A DNA stretch of 64,000 bases, taken from positions 434,001 through 498,000 of the forward strand of contig NZ_QGEH01000001.1 in the NCBI RefSeq assembly GCF_003258515.1. Reading direction: 5' to 3'. A program made the position numbers and the translations under genes. The DNA comes from Marinobacter bohaiensis (GTDB lineage: Bacteria > Pseudomonadota > Gammaproteobacteria > Pseudomonadales > Oleiphilaceae). This document shows positions 1-8,711 of the stretch, piece by piece (the first letter of the stretch is position 1; the number at the start of each line of letters is the position of its first letter). Below the pieces are notes generated by a model that worked only from the letters and a program-made list of their open reading frames with translations, ran no database searches and was not told where the DNA came from.

Positions 1-179
1 CGGTTGCGGCCGAACAGCACAAACAGCGGCAGGGTGATGTAGGGAAACGCCATCAGCGCCACGATCCAGGCGATGGCGCCCTGGGCGGTGCGGTAATTGA
101 GCAGGATGCGGAACACGCAGAACAGCGCCAGGCTATAGACGCCCAGCAGCAGGAAGGGGAGAAACGACAGATCCCACAT
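1..179 (-). CDS. cls: Cardiolipin synthase, N-terminal part (runs off the window)
   Basis: Only the first 59 codons lie in the window; the rest lies beyond position 1. The translation starts MWDLSFLPFLLLGVYSL, giving one membrane helix. A second hydrophobic stretch follows, with the pattern GAIAWIVALMAFPYITLPLF and then LFGRN. That is the N-terminal membrane hairpin (PLDc_N) of bacterial ClsA-type cardiolipin synthases, which join two phosphatidylglycerol molecules at the inner membrane. The catalytic HKD motifs would be outside the window, so activity cannot be judged. The ATG at 179 is the first start of the frame; an AGGGAG lies about 11 bases upstream. The downstream side borders the palindromic element at 199-443. 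Confidence 0.75.
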   Translation of the reverse strand, partial: MWDLSFLPFLLLGVYSLALFCVFRILLNYRTAQGAIAWIVALMAFPYITLPLFVLFGRN

Positions 180-198
180 TCGCGAAGATAACTCCCTG

Positions 199-443
199 GT
201 GTCCCGTCTGGTTAATGCGCTAATCGACTGAGCCCCTGAGAGACCGGGCAGCAAGGCGTGGGGACGCCGGTTTGGTGGCTCCAAAGTCAAGTCACTGCAA
301 CGCAGCCGTGCGGTCTCTCAGGGGCTCCCGAAGGGCGAGTGGCTGAAGGTTCGTGATATGGAACCACCATGCCGGCGAACGGGCGCCTTGTCCAGAACCT
401 CCAGCGACGCGCAGTCAATTAGCGCATTAACCAGACGGGACAC
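199..443. repeat. 245-bp imperfect palindrome with long terminal inverted repeats (MITE-like)
   Basis: The outer arms 201-230 and 412-441 are inverted repeats matching at 29 of 30 positions, and two further bases match outward (199-200 with 442-443). Inside, 231-246 (AGCCCCTGAGAGACCG) is the exact inverted repeat of 311-326, and 265-282 pairs with 360-377 at 15 of 18 positions. The element has no coding capacity. It fills the space between the divergent-facing cls start and the stop codon of the AraC gene, overlapping that stop by one base. Long terminal inverted repeats without a transposase suggest a non-autonomous foldback element or MITE. No clear target-site duplication is visible. It could also be a strong bidirectional hairpin terminator. 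Confidence 0.7.
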
Positions 444-1486
444 TAGAGGTGGCGGGCCCGGTACTGGGCGGGGGATTCCCCGGTCCAACGCTTGAACGCG
501 CGGCTGAAGGCGCTCAATTCGGAAAAGCCCAGAAGAAAGGCGATCTCGCCGAGGGCGTAACGGTCCGACGCCACGTAGCGCAGTGCCTTGTCCTTGCGTA
601 CGTGCTCGACCAGTTCCTGGAAGCTCATGCCTTCCTTTTTGAGACGACGGTACAGGGTCTGGCGGCTCATGTGGAGCTGGTTCGCCAGGCTGTCGGCGTC
701 GATGCGCTCGCTGGCCATCTGCTTCGAGATCAGGCGCCGCACCTTGCGGCTGAAACGGCGCCGTGTCTGCAGGCGTGCGAGCAGGGTGTTGACCTGCTTG
801 AGCATGGCCGAGTGCACGTAGGGATTGCGGTGGGGGATGGGCCGGGTCAGGTAGCGGTCGCTGAACGCCAGGGCCATGGCGGGCGCGCCGAAATGCACCG
901 GGCAGTCGAGGATGCGCCGATACTCGTCGTCGTAGCCGGGAGCCTCATGGGCCACCTGCACCCAGGCGATGTCCAGTTGCGGGTGGATGAAGTAGCGTGC
1001 GCGGTTGACGGTGGCGGACAGGGTCCGGTCCATGTCCTGGCGACAGTAATGGGCCGGGTCTTGCGCTTGCCAGGTGAGGATTGCCAATTCGTCGCGGCAG
1101 GTGAAGCTCAGGTGCACGGTTTCGTTGATCAGCTGGTGCAGGCGCACGTACTGGGTAATGGCATCGCCCAGGGTGTCGCAATTGAAGAACACATGGGCCA
1201 GCAGCCCCATCCGATCCGGGTCGACGATCTCTCCCATGTGCAGACCGATGGCCGGGTCGCCGGTCGCCTGCTCGGCCAGTGTCCAGAGTGCGTAGTGGGT
1301 GCAGGCGGGCAACCGCAGGTCGGGGCTGGCCAGCTCCGTCAGCGACAGGCCCAGCAGGGTTTCCACGGCGGGCTGATCCAGCGCCTCGTGGGTGTTCAGG
1401 TAGTGCACCAGACCGAGCGCCGTGGAAGCCGCGACTCGCGGTTCCTGGCGGGGGGTGTCGGGCTTCGTCCGGGCGGTGTGGGGCAT
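443..1486 (-). CDS. AraC-family transcriptional regulator (OruR-like)
   Basis: The 347-residue protein has the two-part layout of the ArgR/OruR-type AraC subfamily. The N-terminal ligand-binding region (about 25-215, arabinose-binding-like, with the motif LGDAITQYVRLHQLIN) is followed by a C-terminal double helix-turn-helix (about 245-345). The latter contains LANQLHMSRQTLYRRLK and the signature LGFSELSAFSRAFKRWTGESP. The ATG at 1486 is chosen because the further upstream start in frame is a TTG at 1552; a GGAG lies just before the ATG. The target is unknown. The gene is divergent from the 30-codon gene at 1627 and shares about 140 bases of promoter region with it, which makes that gene a possible target. 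A small dyad (TGGT-GTT-ACCA, about 1513-1523) lies in this region. Confidence 0.85.
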   Translation of the reverse strand: MPHTARTKPDTPRQEPRVAASTALGLVHYLNTHEALDQPAVETLLGLSLTELASPDLRLPACTHYALWTLAEQATGDPAIGLHMGEIVDPDRMGLLAHVFFNCDTLGDAITQYVRLHQLINETVHLSFTCRDELAILTWQAQDPAHYCRQDMDRTLSATVNRARYFIHPQLDIAWVQVAHEAPGYDDEYRRILDCPVHFGAPAMALAFSDRYLTRPIPHRNPYVHSAMLKQVNTLLARLQTRRRFSRKVRRLISKQMASERIDADSLANQLHMSRQTLYRRLKKEGMSFQELVEHVRKDKALRYVASDRYALGEIAFLLGFSELSAFSRAFKRWTGESPAQYRARHL

Positions 1487-1626
1487 GACTCCGGGATCGC
1501 ATCTTGTCGTTATGGTGTTACCAAATGTCAAACAGTTGGGACGGAGTGTCAACGCCGACCCACGCGTTGCGAGCTACTCTGTTATTGAATTCATGGGTTG
1601 ACCGACATGGTCTGGAGGTGATTGAG

Positions 1627-1719
1627 ATGGATCTGGAAATCTTTGTACCTCATACGGAGCTGGAGCGTCGCAACTGCGAGGCGCTCAAGGACTATCTCAA
1701 TAGCATCTTTTATTGCTGA
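1627..1719 (+). CDS. 30-residue orphan peptide
   Basis: A short frame beginning MDLEIFVPHTELERRNCEAL and ending in LNSIFYC. It is too short for usual gene finders, but it has the full anatomy of an expressed gene. A near-perfect Shine-Dalgarno GGAGGTG (1614-1620) lies six bases before the ATG, the frame is clean, and a hairpin with a GCAA loop and seven T follows 11 bases after the stop. The peptide is acidic and probably amphipathic in the middle. It has no signal sequence and no membrane helix, and ends in an aromatic pair and a cysteine. I recognise no family. Options are a small regulatory protein, a modified-peptide precursor without its enzymes, or the coding part of a dual-function small RNA. 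It is divergent from an AraC-family regulator. Confidence 0.6.
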   Translation: MDLEIFVPHTELERRNCEALKDYLNSIFYC

Positions 1720-1730
1720 TCCCTTCGCAC

Positions 1731-1759
1731 ATGGGCCGCCGCAAGGCGGCCATTTTTTT
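1731..1759 (+). terminator. Rho-independent terminator of the 30-codon gene
   Basis: Stem ATGG(G)CCGCC / GGCGGCCAT with a GCAA tetraloop (1741-1744), followed by TTTTTTT. One G is bulged. It sits 11 bases after the TGA at 1719, so it defines a transcript of roughly 150-200 bases for the small gene. Confidence 0.85.
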
Positions 1760-1834
1760 GCCCGCTGACTTCCCCACATCTGCCAATACAACGCCCGACC
1801 CGGTCAGTCGGCCGATTCGCCCGGCATGACGCCC

Positions 1835-1850
1835 CGTGACCTGCATCACA
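1835..1850. promoter_or_regulatory. CRP/Vfr-like binding site
   Basis: CGTGA-N6-TCACA matches the CRP/Vfr consensus TGTGA-N6-TCACA at nine of ten conserved positions. It lies 323 bases upstream of the first minor-pilin gene. In Pseudomonas aeruginosa the CRP homologue Vfr controls type IV pilus functions, so the position makes sense. The distance to the start codon means the promoter would have to be well upstream of the gene. The match alone could be chance. Confidence 0.4.
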
Positions 1851-2172
1851 GCCTGGCCTTGCGCCTGCGTTTCTTTACAGAAACTTTTCATTATCCGAAG
1901 ACAACTTAACGCAGGCCGGTGGCACCATCGATCCGGTACCGAATTGTTATGAGTCAGGGTCAGGGCGGGTTGCCGTCGGACCGAAGTCTGGTCTTGTTGT
2001 TGTCGTTCGGCCGCTCTCTGCCCCTTTCAGAGCTGTCTCCCGCTTCCTGGTCCCCTCATGGCACAGCCACTGATTTCACGTCCTGATCCCTATCCTGAAG
2101 CGGGACGTGCTTGCCGTGTCCACAGACGCAACGGCTGTGGACCCGCAGGCGAGCAGAGCGAGATTGATCGAC

Positions 2173-2676
2173 ATGAACCGGAACCCCGGGTACACCACGC
2201 ACGAGCGCGGATTCACCCTGATCGAATTGCTGGTGGCCATGGCGGTGTTTGCCATCCTCGCCTCGGTAGCGGTGCCCGCCTTCAGCGCGTTTTTCGAGAA
2301 CAGCCGTGGCCGGACCGCCACGTTGGGGCTGGTCAATGCCCTGGCGCTGGCCCGGGACCAGGCCATGAAAGGCCGTACCCGAACCACCCTGTGCCCGGTC
2401 GATGCGGCCGAGAGCGGCTGCGCGGCGGCGTCCGCCGACTGGAGCGGTGGCTGGATCGTGGGGGCCGGCAACGGCGCCATCACCAGCGCGTCGGAAGTCT
2501 GGTCCGCACCGGGCAACGACCTGAGCATCACCGCCAGTGCCGCCAACCTGACATTCTCCGCCACCGGTGAAGCCTCGACCACCGGCACCTTCGAAGTGAC
2601 CTCCGGCGATTACCAGCGCTGCGTCACCTACACCCTGGTGGGGCAGGCCCATATCGATGAAGGAGGCTGCGGATGA
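2173..2676 (+). CDS. fimT: Type IV pilus minor pilin FimT/FimU (GspH family)
   Basis: First gene of the minor-pilin operon. It encodes 167 residues starting MNRNPGYTTHERGFTLIELL. The class III signal ERG|FTLIELL has the conserved Gly before the cleavage site and Glu5 after it, followed by a hydrophobic helix (VAMAVFAILASVAVPAF). The prepilin peptidase PilD would cut and N-methylate it. The globular domain is of the GspH/FimT type. These proteins sit in the priming complex at the pilus tip, and FimT homologues can bind DNA during uptake. The ATG at 2173 is preferred over the upstream frame start at 2107 because it gives a normal short leader. The stop overlaps the pilV start (ATGA, 2673-2676), showing translational coupling. 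Confidence 0.88.
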   Translation: MNRNPGYTTHERGFTLIELLVAMAVFAILASVAVPAFSAFFENSRGRTATLGLVNALALARDQAMKGRTRTTLCPVDAAESGCAAASADWSGGWIVGAGNGAITSASEVWSAPGNDLSITASAANLTFSATGEASTTGTFEVTSGDYQRCVTYTLVGQAHIDEGGCG

Positions 2677-3128
2677 AGACGATGCGCAGGAGCCGTGGCA
2701 GCAGTCTGATCGAGGTGCTGGTCGCCATGCTGATCGTGGCCATCGGCCTGCTGGGCGTGGCCAAGCTCAACCTGGAGACTCTGCACAGCAACCAGACCGC
2801 GATGCTGCGTAGTTCGGCGGTGATGCTGTCCTATTCCATTCTCGACCGCCTGCGCGCCAACCGCGATGTGGCGGTGGATGCCGGGTACGACATGACGCTA
2901 GCGGCCAGTGGCGAAACCTGCTCGGTGCCCGGCGGCGTGTCCGGTCTGGCCAAGACCGACCTGGCCAACTGGGTCGATGAAATCGACGATCTGCTGGGGG
3001 AAGGCGCCTGCGGCGGTATTGCGTGCGACGACGATGGCCGCTGTACGGTGCAGGTGCGCTGGGAGGACGTCTCCAGCCTCGAAGAAACGGACGACGCGAC
3101 CACGGTGTCGCTGGTGGGGGCGATCTGA
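2673..3128 (+). CDS. pilV: Type IV pilus minor pilin PilV
   Basis: Protein of 151 residues starting MKTMRRSRGSSLIEVLVAML, followed by IVAIGLLGVAKLNLETLHSN. The leader, the SSLIEVLVA cleavage region with Glu5, and the AIGLLG helix are the hallmark of PilV. PilV is a core minor pilin of the tip complex, together with PilW, PilX, FimU and PilY1. The rest of the protein is short and Asp/Glu-rich with four cysteines in the second half, which may form disulfides in the periplasm. It overlaps fimT by four bases, and pilW starts two bases after its stop, so the three genes are one translation-coupled unit. Confidence 0.9.
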   Translation: MKTMRRSRGSSLIEVLVAMLIVAIGLLGVAKLNLETLHSNQTAMLRSSAVMLSYSILDRLRANRDVAVDAGYDMTLAASGETCSVPGGVSGLAKTDLANWVDEIDDLLGEGACGGIACDDDGRCTVQVRWEDVSSLEETDDATTVSLVGAI

Positions 3129-3129
3129 G

Positions 3130-4176
3130 ATGAACCATTCGCGTTCCCTCCGTGCGGCGAGCCAGTATGGCTTTTCCCTCATCGAGCTGATGATCAGCCT
3201 GGTGATTGGCCTGATCATCATCGGCACGGTCACCGGGGCTTTTCTGATGAATTCCCAGGTCTACGAATCCAATCGCGCCATGGGGCGCATCCAGGAAAAC
3301 GCCCGTTTCGCCTTCGAGCTGATGTCGCGGGATATCCGCCGGGCGGGGGAAATCCCCTGCGGCACCGACATCGATATCGCCAACGTGCTCAACAACAGCG
3401 CCGACAACACCGAAAGCGGCACCAGCAACGACTGGTGGGCCCGTTTCGGCGACGGGCTGGAAGGATTCGACGGCGAGGATGATTTCGACGGTGCCGGGTT
3501 TGGTGACAGCGAGGCGCAACGCCTGTCCGGCTCCGATGCCATCTGGATCACCACCACCGGCAGCCACCCGCTGAGCGTGGTGTCCCACGACACCGATGCG
3601 GCGACCCTGACCCTCAACAGCAGCGACCACCCGTTCGAGCAGGGCGACATCCTGCTGGCGTGCGATTTCGACCAGGCCAGCATTTTCCAGATGTCGGGGC
3701 CGGCCAGTACCGGCACGACGGTTCAGCATCTGGCCTCCAGCGGCCTGACGCCGGGCAACTGCACCCAGGGCCTGGGCGTGTCCGTGGCCTGCGGCGGGAG
3801 CGGCACCACCAAGAGCTACGACGAGAACAGCCTGCTCGCCCGCTTCGATTCCACCGCCTGGTACCTGGGCTGCAACGGCCGCGACGACGACTGCTCGACG
3901 CCGGAAGGCCGTTCCCTCTACCGCGTGGCGCTGGAGAACGGCAGCGAAGTGACCCGGGAGGTGGTGGATTCGGTCAGTGCACTCGGCATCCAGTATCTGG
4001 AGGACGGCGATACCGACTACGAGGATGCCGCGGAGGTGGGCGACTGGGGCGATGTCTTGGCGGTCAAACTGGGATTGACCCTGGCGCGCTCAGACGCCGG
4101 TGTCGGTACGAACGGCACCGACGACATCTCCCGCACTTATACCCACGTGGTCACACTCAGGAACCGATTGCCATGA
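3130..4176 (+). CDS. pilW: Type IV pilus minor pilin PilW
   Basis: Protein of 348 residues. The leader MNHSRSLRAASQYG precedes FSLIELMISLVIGLIIIGTV, a canonical prepilin cleavage site with Glu5. The family pattern NARFAFELMSRDIRRAG follows and is typical of PilW. The C-terminal half is a long Asp/Asn-rich globular domain containing several cysteines (CDFDQ, CTQG, CGGSG, CNGRDDDC). PilW links the pilus shaft to the PilY1 tip adhesin in Pseudomonas. The ATG at 3130 is the natural start, just behind the pilV stop. The frame is also open upstream inside pilV, but that part is a shadow. The stop overlaps pilX by four bases. Confidence 0.9.
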   Translation: MNHSRSLRAASQYGFSLIELMISLVIGLIIIGTVTGAFLMNSQVYESNRAMGRIQENARFAFELMSRDIRRAGEIPCGTDIDIANVLNNSADNTESGTSNDWWARFGDGLEGFDGEDDFDGAGFGDSEAQRLSGSDAIWITTTGSHPLSVVSHDTDAATLTLNSSDHPFEQGDILLACDFDQASIFQMSGPASTGTTVQHLASSGLTPGNCTQGLGVSVACGGSGTTKSYDENSLLARFDSTAWYLGCNGRDDDCSTPEGRSLYRVALENGSEVTREVVDSVSALGIQYLEDGDTDYEDAAEVGDWGDVLAVKLGLTLARSDAGVGTNGTDDISRTYTHVVTLRNRLP

Positions 4177-4775
4177 CACGCCGCCCCCTCACACCGCCGT
4201 CGCAACAGAACGGCGCGGCCCTGCTGATCGCCCTGATCCTGCTGGCGGTCATCCTGATCATCGGTCTGGCCGGTGCCCAGATGACCAAGAACGAAGAGCA
4301 GATGTCCGGCAACTTCTACGACCGGGATCTGGCTTTCCAGGCCGCCGAATCCGCGCTGCGCGCCGGTCAGGCGGTGGTGGAGGACTTCGACTACGACGGT
4401 GCCGGCGACAGCGGCAGCGTCTACGACTGTGAGGACAACTTCTGCGAAGCGATCCCCGCCAACGAGCTGGGCGACGCCGACGATGGCCGCGCCAGCGATT
4501 CGCCGGGCTGGGTCAGCGTCGACGACAGCGATGCGGTCAGCGATCTGGCGCTGACGCCCCAGTACGTCATCGACCGGGTGGCGACCGTCGCCGACGACAC
4601 GTCCAGTGAGAGCGCCTCGCGCAACGCCACCAGCAACCAGTACGGCAGCTCCACCAGCGACAGCAGCACCGCATACGTCTACCGGATTACCGCGCGCAGC
4701 GCCGACCCGGACAGCGACGAGACCGAGGGGCGTGCCTATGTGGTGCTCCAGGCCTACGTCAAACGCACGCTCTAG
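4173..4775 (+). CDS. pilX: Type IV pilus minor pilin PilX
   Basis: Protein of 200 residues with N-terminus MTRRPLTPPSQQNGAALLIA and a long hydrophobic helix (LILLAVILIIGLAGAQM). Then comes the pattern KNEEQMSGNFYDRDLAFQAA and ESALRAG, diagnostic of PilX. As is usual for PilX (and its type II counterpart GspK), the residue at position 5 after the cleavage site is not Glu, which fits a tip position in the pilus. The rest is very acidic, with runs of Asp and Ser and only two cysteines (YDCEDNFCEA). It starts inside the end of pilW (ATGA-type overlap) and is followed 34 bases later by pilY1. Confidence 0.88.
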   Translation: MTRRPLTPPSQQNGAALLIALILLAVILIIGLAGAQMTKNEEQMSGNFYDRDLAFQAAESALRAGQAVVEDFDYDGAGDSGSVYDCEDNFCEAIPANELGDADDGRASDSPGWVSVDDSDAVSDLALTPQYVIDRVATVADDTSSESASRNATSNQYGSSTSDSSTAYVYRITARSADPDSDETEGRAYVVLQAYVKRTL

Positions 4776-4809
4776 GCAGAACCGAGACACCACCCGTAGG
4801 GAGTCCACC

Positions 4810-7800
4810 GTGAACACAGCAGCGATCCTGCACAAACTGGGCTATGGCGTGGGTATGGCGCTGGCCGTGCTGGCCGTCAGCGCCCGCGCCGATATCACCA
4901 TTGACGACCAACCGGTGCTGGTGACCGATCCGCTGGCGCCGAACATCGTCTTTATCCTGGACGATTCCGGCTCCATGCTTGAGGACGCCATGCCCGAGGA
5001 CACCAGTTGCAGTTCCGCCTACAGCGATGGTTCCAAGGTGATCAATCCCGGTACCGGGCTGCTTAATTCCAACGTCTCGGCGGGCTGCCAGTCACCGGAT
5101 TACAACGTGCTCTATTACAATCCGGACTCGACTTACACCGCGCCGGTGGACGCAGACGGTAACAGCCTGGGGGATGCGGACTTCAACGCGGCCCTGATCG
5201 ACGGCTATTACGCCTATGAGGATTCCGGCGGCAGTGCCTCCACCTCTACCGACGCGGATGACTCCACCGTGGATCTGAGCGAATGGACGTCCGAGTCCGA
5301 GTGTGAGTCGTCTGGTGGCGGCTGGGGCGGCGGTCGCGGTGGCGGCCGGGGGGGCAGTAGCAGCTCCTGTACGACGACCACCTATCCGTTTTCCTATTAC
5401 GTGTGGGATTCGAGCAACAGCGGTTGTAATGGCTATCACTCGGATGACGACTGCTACGACCAGGTTTTCGTGGATACCGACGACGAAGACGAGATGCAGA
5501 ACGTCGCCAACTGGTACACCTACTACCGCAGCCGCCTGATGACCGCCAAGGCGGGGATTAGCATCGCCTTCCAGAACATGGAAGACGATTACCGTCTGGG
5601 CTATGGCCGCATCAATGACGACGACACCATCAGCAGCGGTGTGGAGGCTTTCTCCGCCAGCAAGGCCGACTTCTACGACTGGCTGTTCGCCCAGACCTCC
5701 GGCTACAGCTACGGCACGCCGCTGCGTCGGGCCCTGGGGGCCGCCGGGGAATATTTCACCACCAGCGAGCCCTACTTTGACGATCCCGGCGATACGTCCA
5801 GCGAGATCCTGTCCTGTCGCCAGAACTTCACCATCCTGACCACCGATGGCTACTGGAACGGCGACACCGCGACCAACTCCGCCGCGACCAGCGAGAACGA
5901 CAACAACGGCGGACCCACCATCACCAGCGACGATGGTGACAGCTACACCTACGAAGCGGTCTCGCCGTTCCGGTTCAGCGCCAGCGACAACCTGGCGGAC
6001 ATCGCCATGTACTACTGGAAGTACGACCTGATGACGTCCCTGGCCAACGACGTGCCGACCTCCGACGACGATCCCGCCTTCTGGCAGCACATGGTGACAC
6101 TGGGCATTGGTCTGGGCGTGGAGGGCAACGTCGACTCCGAGGAGGCGTTCGACGCCATCGAAACGGGTGCCGACATCGACTGGACATCCACCAGCTCCAA
6201 CGCCGGCAAGATCGATGACCTGCTGCACGCGAGCGTGAACAGTCGTGGCGGCTTCTATTCGGCGCAGAGCCCGACGGAGTTTGCCGAGGGGCTGAAATCG
6301 GCGCTGGCGGACATCCAGTCCCACACCGGCTCGGGCACGGCGCTGTCCGAAAACAGCTCGACGCTGACCGAGGACACCCGCATCTACAAGGCCAGCTACA
6401 AGTCCGGCGACTGGAGCGGTTACCTGAGCGCCTGGACCCTGGACGACGACGGCAACACCGACACCAGGGCCTGGTCCGCCACCGTGCCGGACGCCGCCGA
6501 CCGGCAGCTGTTCACCGCCGTCGACAGCGGTGACGGCCTGGCCGGTGCCGAGCTGGTCTGGGACAGCCTGGACAGCGACCTGCAGGCGGCCCTGGGCGAT
6601 GAGGACACCCTTGCCTACCTGCGTGGCGACGCCAGCAATGAAGTGGTCAACGGCGGCAGCTATCGCACCCGCTCCAATACCGTGATCGGCGACATCGTCC
6701 ATTCCTCCCCGCTGTATGTGGGACCGCCGGACGAAGACAAGTATGAGGACACCGGCTGGGACGAGGCGGATACCCACGTCAGCTTCGCCCAGACCTACGC
6801 CGACCGCACGCCGGTGGTGTATATCGGCGCCAACGATGGTCTGGTGCACGCCTTCGACGCCGACAGCGGCGAGGAACTCTTCGCCTACATGCCCCGCAGC
6901 GCGGCCCTCAAGGGCGTCAGCAGCCTGGCGGATACCGATTACGACCACCAGTACTTCATGGATGGCACGCTGGTGTCGGCGGACGTGTATTTCGACGATG
7001 CCTGGCACACGGTGCTGGTCGGTTCCACCGGGCGCGGCGGCCAGTCGCTGTTCGCGCTCGACGTCACCGATCCGGACAACTTCAGTGCCGACGACGTCCT
7101 CTGGGAAGTCGACGACAACGCGTCCCTGGGCAACGCCATCGGCGCGCCGGTCATCGCCAAGCTGCAGGACGGCGACTGGGTGATCGTCGCCGGCAACGGC
7201 TACAACAGCACCGACGCCACCGCCCAACTGCTGCTGTTCGCCGTCGCCGACGGCACGGTGACCGCCATCGACACCGGCGAGGGCAGCGACACGGCCCCCA
7301 ACGGCCTGGCCGGCCCGCTGGTGTGGGACAGCGACGACACCGCCGATTCCCTGTCCGACGTGGCCTACGCCGGCGACTACCTGGGCAACGTCTGGCAGTT
7401 TGACCTGACCGACACCAGCGCCGCTCCGGAGCTGATTTTCAGCGCTGTCGACGACAGCGGCAACGCCCAGCCCATTACCGCCGACATGACCGGCGCCTAC
7501 AGCGACGATGAAGAACTCTGGCTATTCTTCGGTACCGGCAAGTATCTGTCCAGCGAGGACATCACCAGCACCGAGAACGACAAGATCCAGAGCTGGTATG
7601 GCCTGATGCCGGAAGACGGCGCCATCGGCTCCCGCGACGAGCTGACCGAGCGCACCATCGACACCGAAACCACCACCGACTCGTATACCGTGCGCAGCGT
7701 GTCCGAAGCCAGCGACGGCGACATGGACGGCCAGCGCGGCTGGTACATGGATCTCGCGGTCAATGGCGTTGCCGAAGGCGAGCGTATGGTGTTGGCGAAC

Positions 7801-8151
7801 ACCGTACAGAGCGGCGTGCTGATCGGCACCACGCTGATTCCCGAAGCGGACAGCTGCAACCCGGCCGGGGACGGTTTTGTCATGTCGGTCGATCCCTACA
7901 CCGGCGCCTCGCTGACCGAGTCCTACTACGACATCAACGGCGACGGCGTGATCGATGAGAACGATCTGGTCAACGGGCTGGTGGTGTCGGGACTGTCCAC
8001 CGGCAGCACCCCCAGCACGCCGACCTTCATTGACGACACCATGAAGTGGCAGGACGAATCCACGTCCGACAACAGCATCGGCGTGGCCCAGTCCTCCTCG
8101 GGTGACGCCGGCACCGAACGTATTTCCTGGGGCGAGGTGATTGAAGAATGA
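4810..8151 (+). CDS. pilY1: Type IV pilus tip-associated adhesin PilY1
   Basis: Protein of 1113 residues from a GTG start at 4810 with AGGGAGT nine bases upstream. A signal peptide ends near [12 protein letters not shown] von Willebrand A-like region begins with [14 protein letters not shown], which keeps the MIDAS DxSxS motif. The C-terminal half (about 600-1000) is the PilY1 beta-propeller, with [20 protein letters not shown] and repeated Asp-rich loops that can bind calcium. A further calcium-loop motif, [13 protein letters not shown], lies near residue 1042. PilY1 sits at the pilus tip, acts in adhesion, surface sensing and calcium-controlled retraction, and is made with the minor pilins. 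Odd: a Gly/Arg-rich insert ([14 protein letters not shown], coded at 5314-5355) flanked by serines and cysteines interrupts the A-domain region. The composition is extremely acidic. Confidence 0.92.
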   Translation: MNTAAILHKLGYGVGMALAVLAVSARADITIDDQPVLVTDPLAPNIVFILDDSGSMLEDAMPEDTSCSSAYSDGSKVINPGTGLLNSNVSAGCQSPDYNVLYYNPDSTYTAPVDADGNSLGDADFNAALIDGYYAYEDSGGSASTSTDADDSTVDLSEWTSESECESSGGGWGGGRGGGRGGSSSSCTTTTYPFSYYVWDSSNSGCNGYHSDDDCYDQVFVDTDDEDEMQNVANWYTYYRSRLMTAKAGISIAFQNMEDDYRLGYGRINDDDTISSGVEAFSASKADFYDWLFAQTSGYSYGTPLRRALGAAGEYFTTSEPYFDDPGDTSSEILSCRQNFTILTTDGYWNGDTATNSAATSENDNNGGPTITSDDGDSYTYEAVSPFRFSASDNLADIAMYYWKYDLMTSLANDVPTSDDDPAFWQHMVTLGIGLGVEGNVDSEEAFDAIETGADIDWTSTSSNAGKIDDLLHASVNSRGGFYSAQSPTEFAEGLKSALADIQSHTGSGTALSENSSTLTEDTRIYKASYKSGDWSGYLSAWTLDDDGNTDTRAWSATVPDAADRQLFTAVDSGDGLAGAELVWDSLDSDLQAALGDEDTLAYLRGDASNEVVNGGSYRTRSNTVIGDIVHSSPLYVGPPDEDKYEDTGWDEADTHVSFAQTYADRTPVVYIGANDGLVHAFDADSGEELFAYMPRSAALKGVSSLADTDYDHQYFMDGTLVSADVYFDDAWHTVLVGSTGRGGQSLFALDVTDPDNFSADDVLWEVDDNASLGNAIGAPVIAKLQDGDWVIVAGNGYNSTDATAQLLLFAVADGTVTAIDTGEGSDTAPNGLAGPLVWDSDDTADSLSDVAYAGDYLGNVWQFDLTDTSAAPELIFSAVDDSGNAQPITADMTGAYSDDEELWLFFGTGKYLSSEDITSTENDKIQSWYGLMPEDGAIGSRDELTERTIDTETTTDSYTVRSVSEASDGDMDGQRGWYMDLAVNGVAEGERMVLANTVQSGVLIGTTLIPEADSCNPAGDGFVMSVDPYTGASLTESYYDINGDGVIDENDLVNGLVVSGLSTGSTPSTPTFIDDTMKWQDESTSDNSIGVAQSSSGDAGTERISWGEVIEE

Positions 8152-8570
8152 GAGTGATGCAGAAACAGGCCGGCTTTACCCTGATGTCGCTGCTGATTGC
8201 CGTGGCCATCATCGGCATCCTGTCGGCGATCGCCTGGCCCAACTACCAGCAGTACGTGCAGAAATCCCGGCGTACCCAGGCCGAGTCCTGCCTGGTGGAG
8301 TTCAGCCAGTACATGGAGCGCTTCCGCTCCACCCAGATGCGCTACGACCAGGCCGGTGACGGCACGGCCAACACCTTGCCCGGTCTGGGCTGCACCACCG
8401 AAAGCGGCCTCGACAGCTTCTACGACTTCGCGTTCGTGGACGGCTCCCTGAGCCAGCGCGCCTATACCCTGTCGGCTACGCCCAAGGCCGGTCAGGCGGA
8501 CGATGAGTGCGGTACGCTCACACTGACCCAGGCCAGCGTGCGGGGTGCCGATTCCGACGACTGCTGGTAG
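8148..8570 (+). CDS. pilE: Type IV pilin PilE-like, with Ser in place of Glu5
   Basis: Last gene of the operon, 140 residues. The leader MRVMQKQAG precedes [20 protein letters not shown] and [20 protein letters not shown], the classical PilE pattern. It has the usual disulfide-type cysteines (ESCL, GLGC, DDEC, DDCW). In ordinary PilE proteins the segment reads FTLIEL; here it is FTLMSL (codons CTG ATG TCG), so the conserved Glu5 that helps a pilin enter the growing fibre is Ser. The frame is intact and the neighbours keep Glu5, so this looks like a real substitution. It begins four bases before the end of pilY1. A terminator follows at 8646-8684, so the operon ends here. Confidence 0.85.
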   Translation: MRVMQKQAGFTLMSLLIAVAIIGILSAIAWPNYQQYVQKSRRTQAESCLVEFSQYMERFRSTQMRYDQAGDGTANTLPGLGCTTESGLDSFYDFAFVDGSLSQRAYTLSATPKAGQADDECGTLTLTQASVRGADSDDCW

Positions 8571-8645
8571 GCGCGCGCCGCGAGCTGTCTCGCATTGATT
8601 TTTCCCTTCAGATTGTTTTTGACGCCCCACTTGGTGTAAGTAATA

Positions 8646-8684
8646 GGCGCCGCCGGCCTGCGGCGGCGTCTCTTTTTTTCTTTT
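8646..8684 (+). terminator. Terminator of the minor-pilin operon
   Basis: Stem CGCCGCCG (8648-8655) / CGGCGGCG (8661-8668) with a five-base loop, then TCTCTTTTTTTCTTTTT. It lies 75 bases after the pilE stop and 28 bases before the next gene, so the next gene needs its own promoter or read-through. Confidence 0.85.
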
Positions 8685-8711
8685 TACCCAACCTTCAGGG
8701 AGCTGCTCCTC

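Larger units (their letters stand above)
1720..2172. other. Intergenic region before the minor-pilin operon
   Basis: About 450 bases without a supported gene. It holds the terminator at 1731-1759 and a CRP/Vfr-like dyad at 1835-1850. Further on is a small inverted repeat TTTCT-TTAC-AGAAA (about 1870-1883). The promoter of the pilin operon must lie here, but I cannot assign -35 and -10 boxes with confidence. Frames that read through from 2058 and 2107 lack ribosome sites and have unlikely composition before the ATG at 2173. Confidence 0.6.

Noticed and set aside
199-443. Integron attC site or phage attachment site
   Set aside because: No RYYYAAC/GTTRRRY core pair at the ends and no integrase or cassette nearby.
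449-1588. Long open frame opposite the AraC-family gene
   Set aside because: GC-rich shadow; composition is Gln/Gly/His/Val-rich without any family motif, and the minus-strand gene has clear AraC signatures.
5092-7227. 711-codon open frame opposite pilY1
   Set aside because: Shadow of the Asp-rich codons of PilY1 (reverse complement gives Val/Gly-rich protein); no ribosome site or motif.
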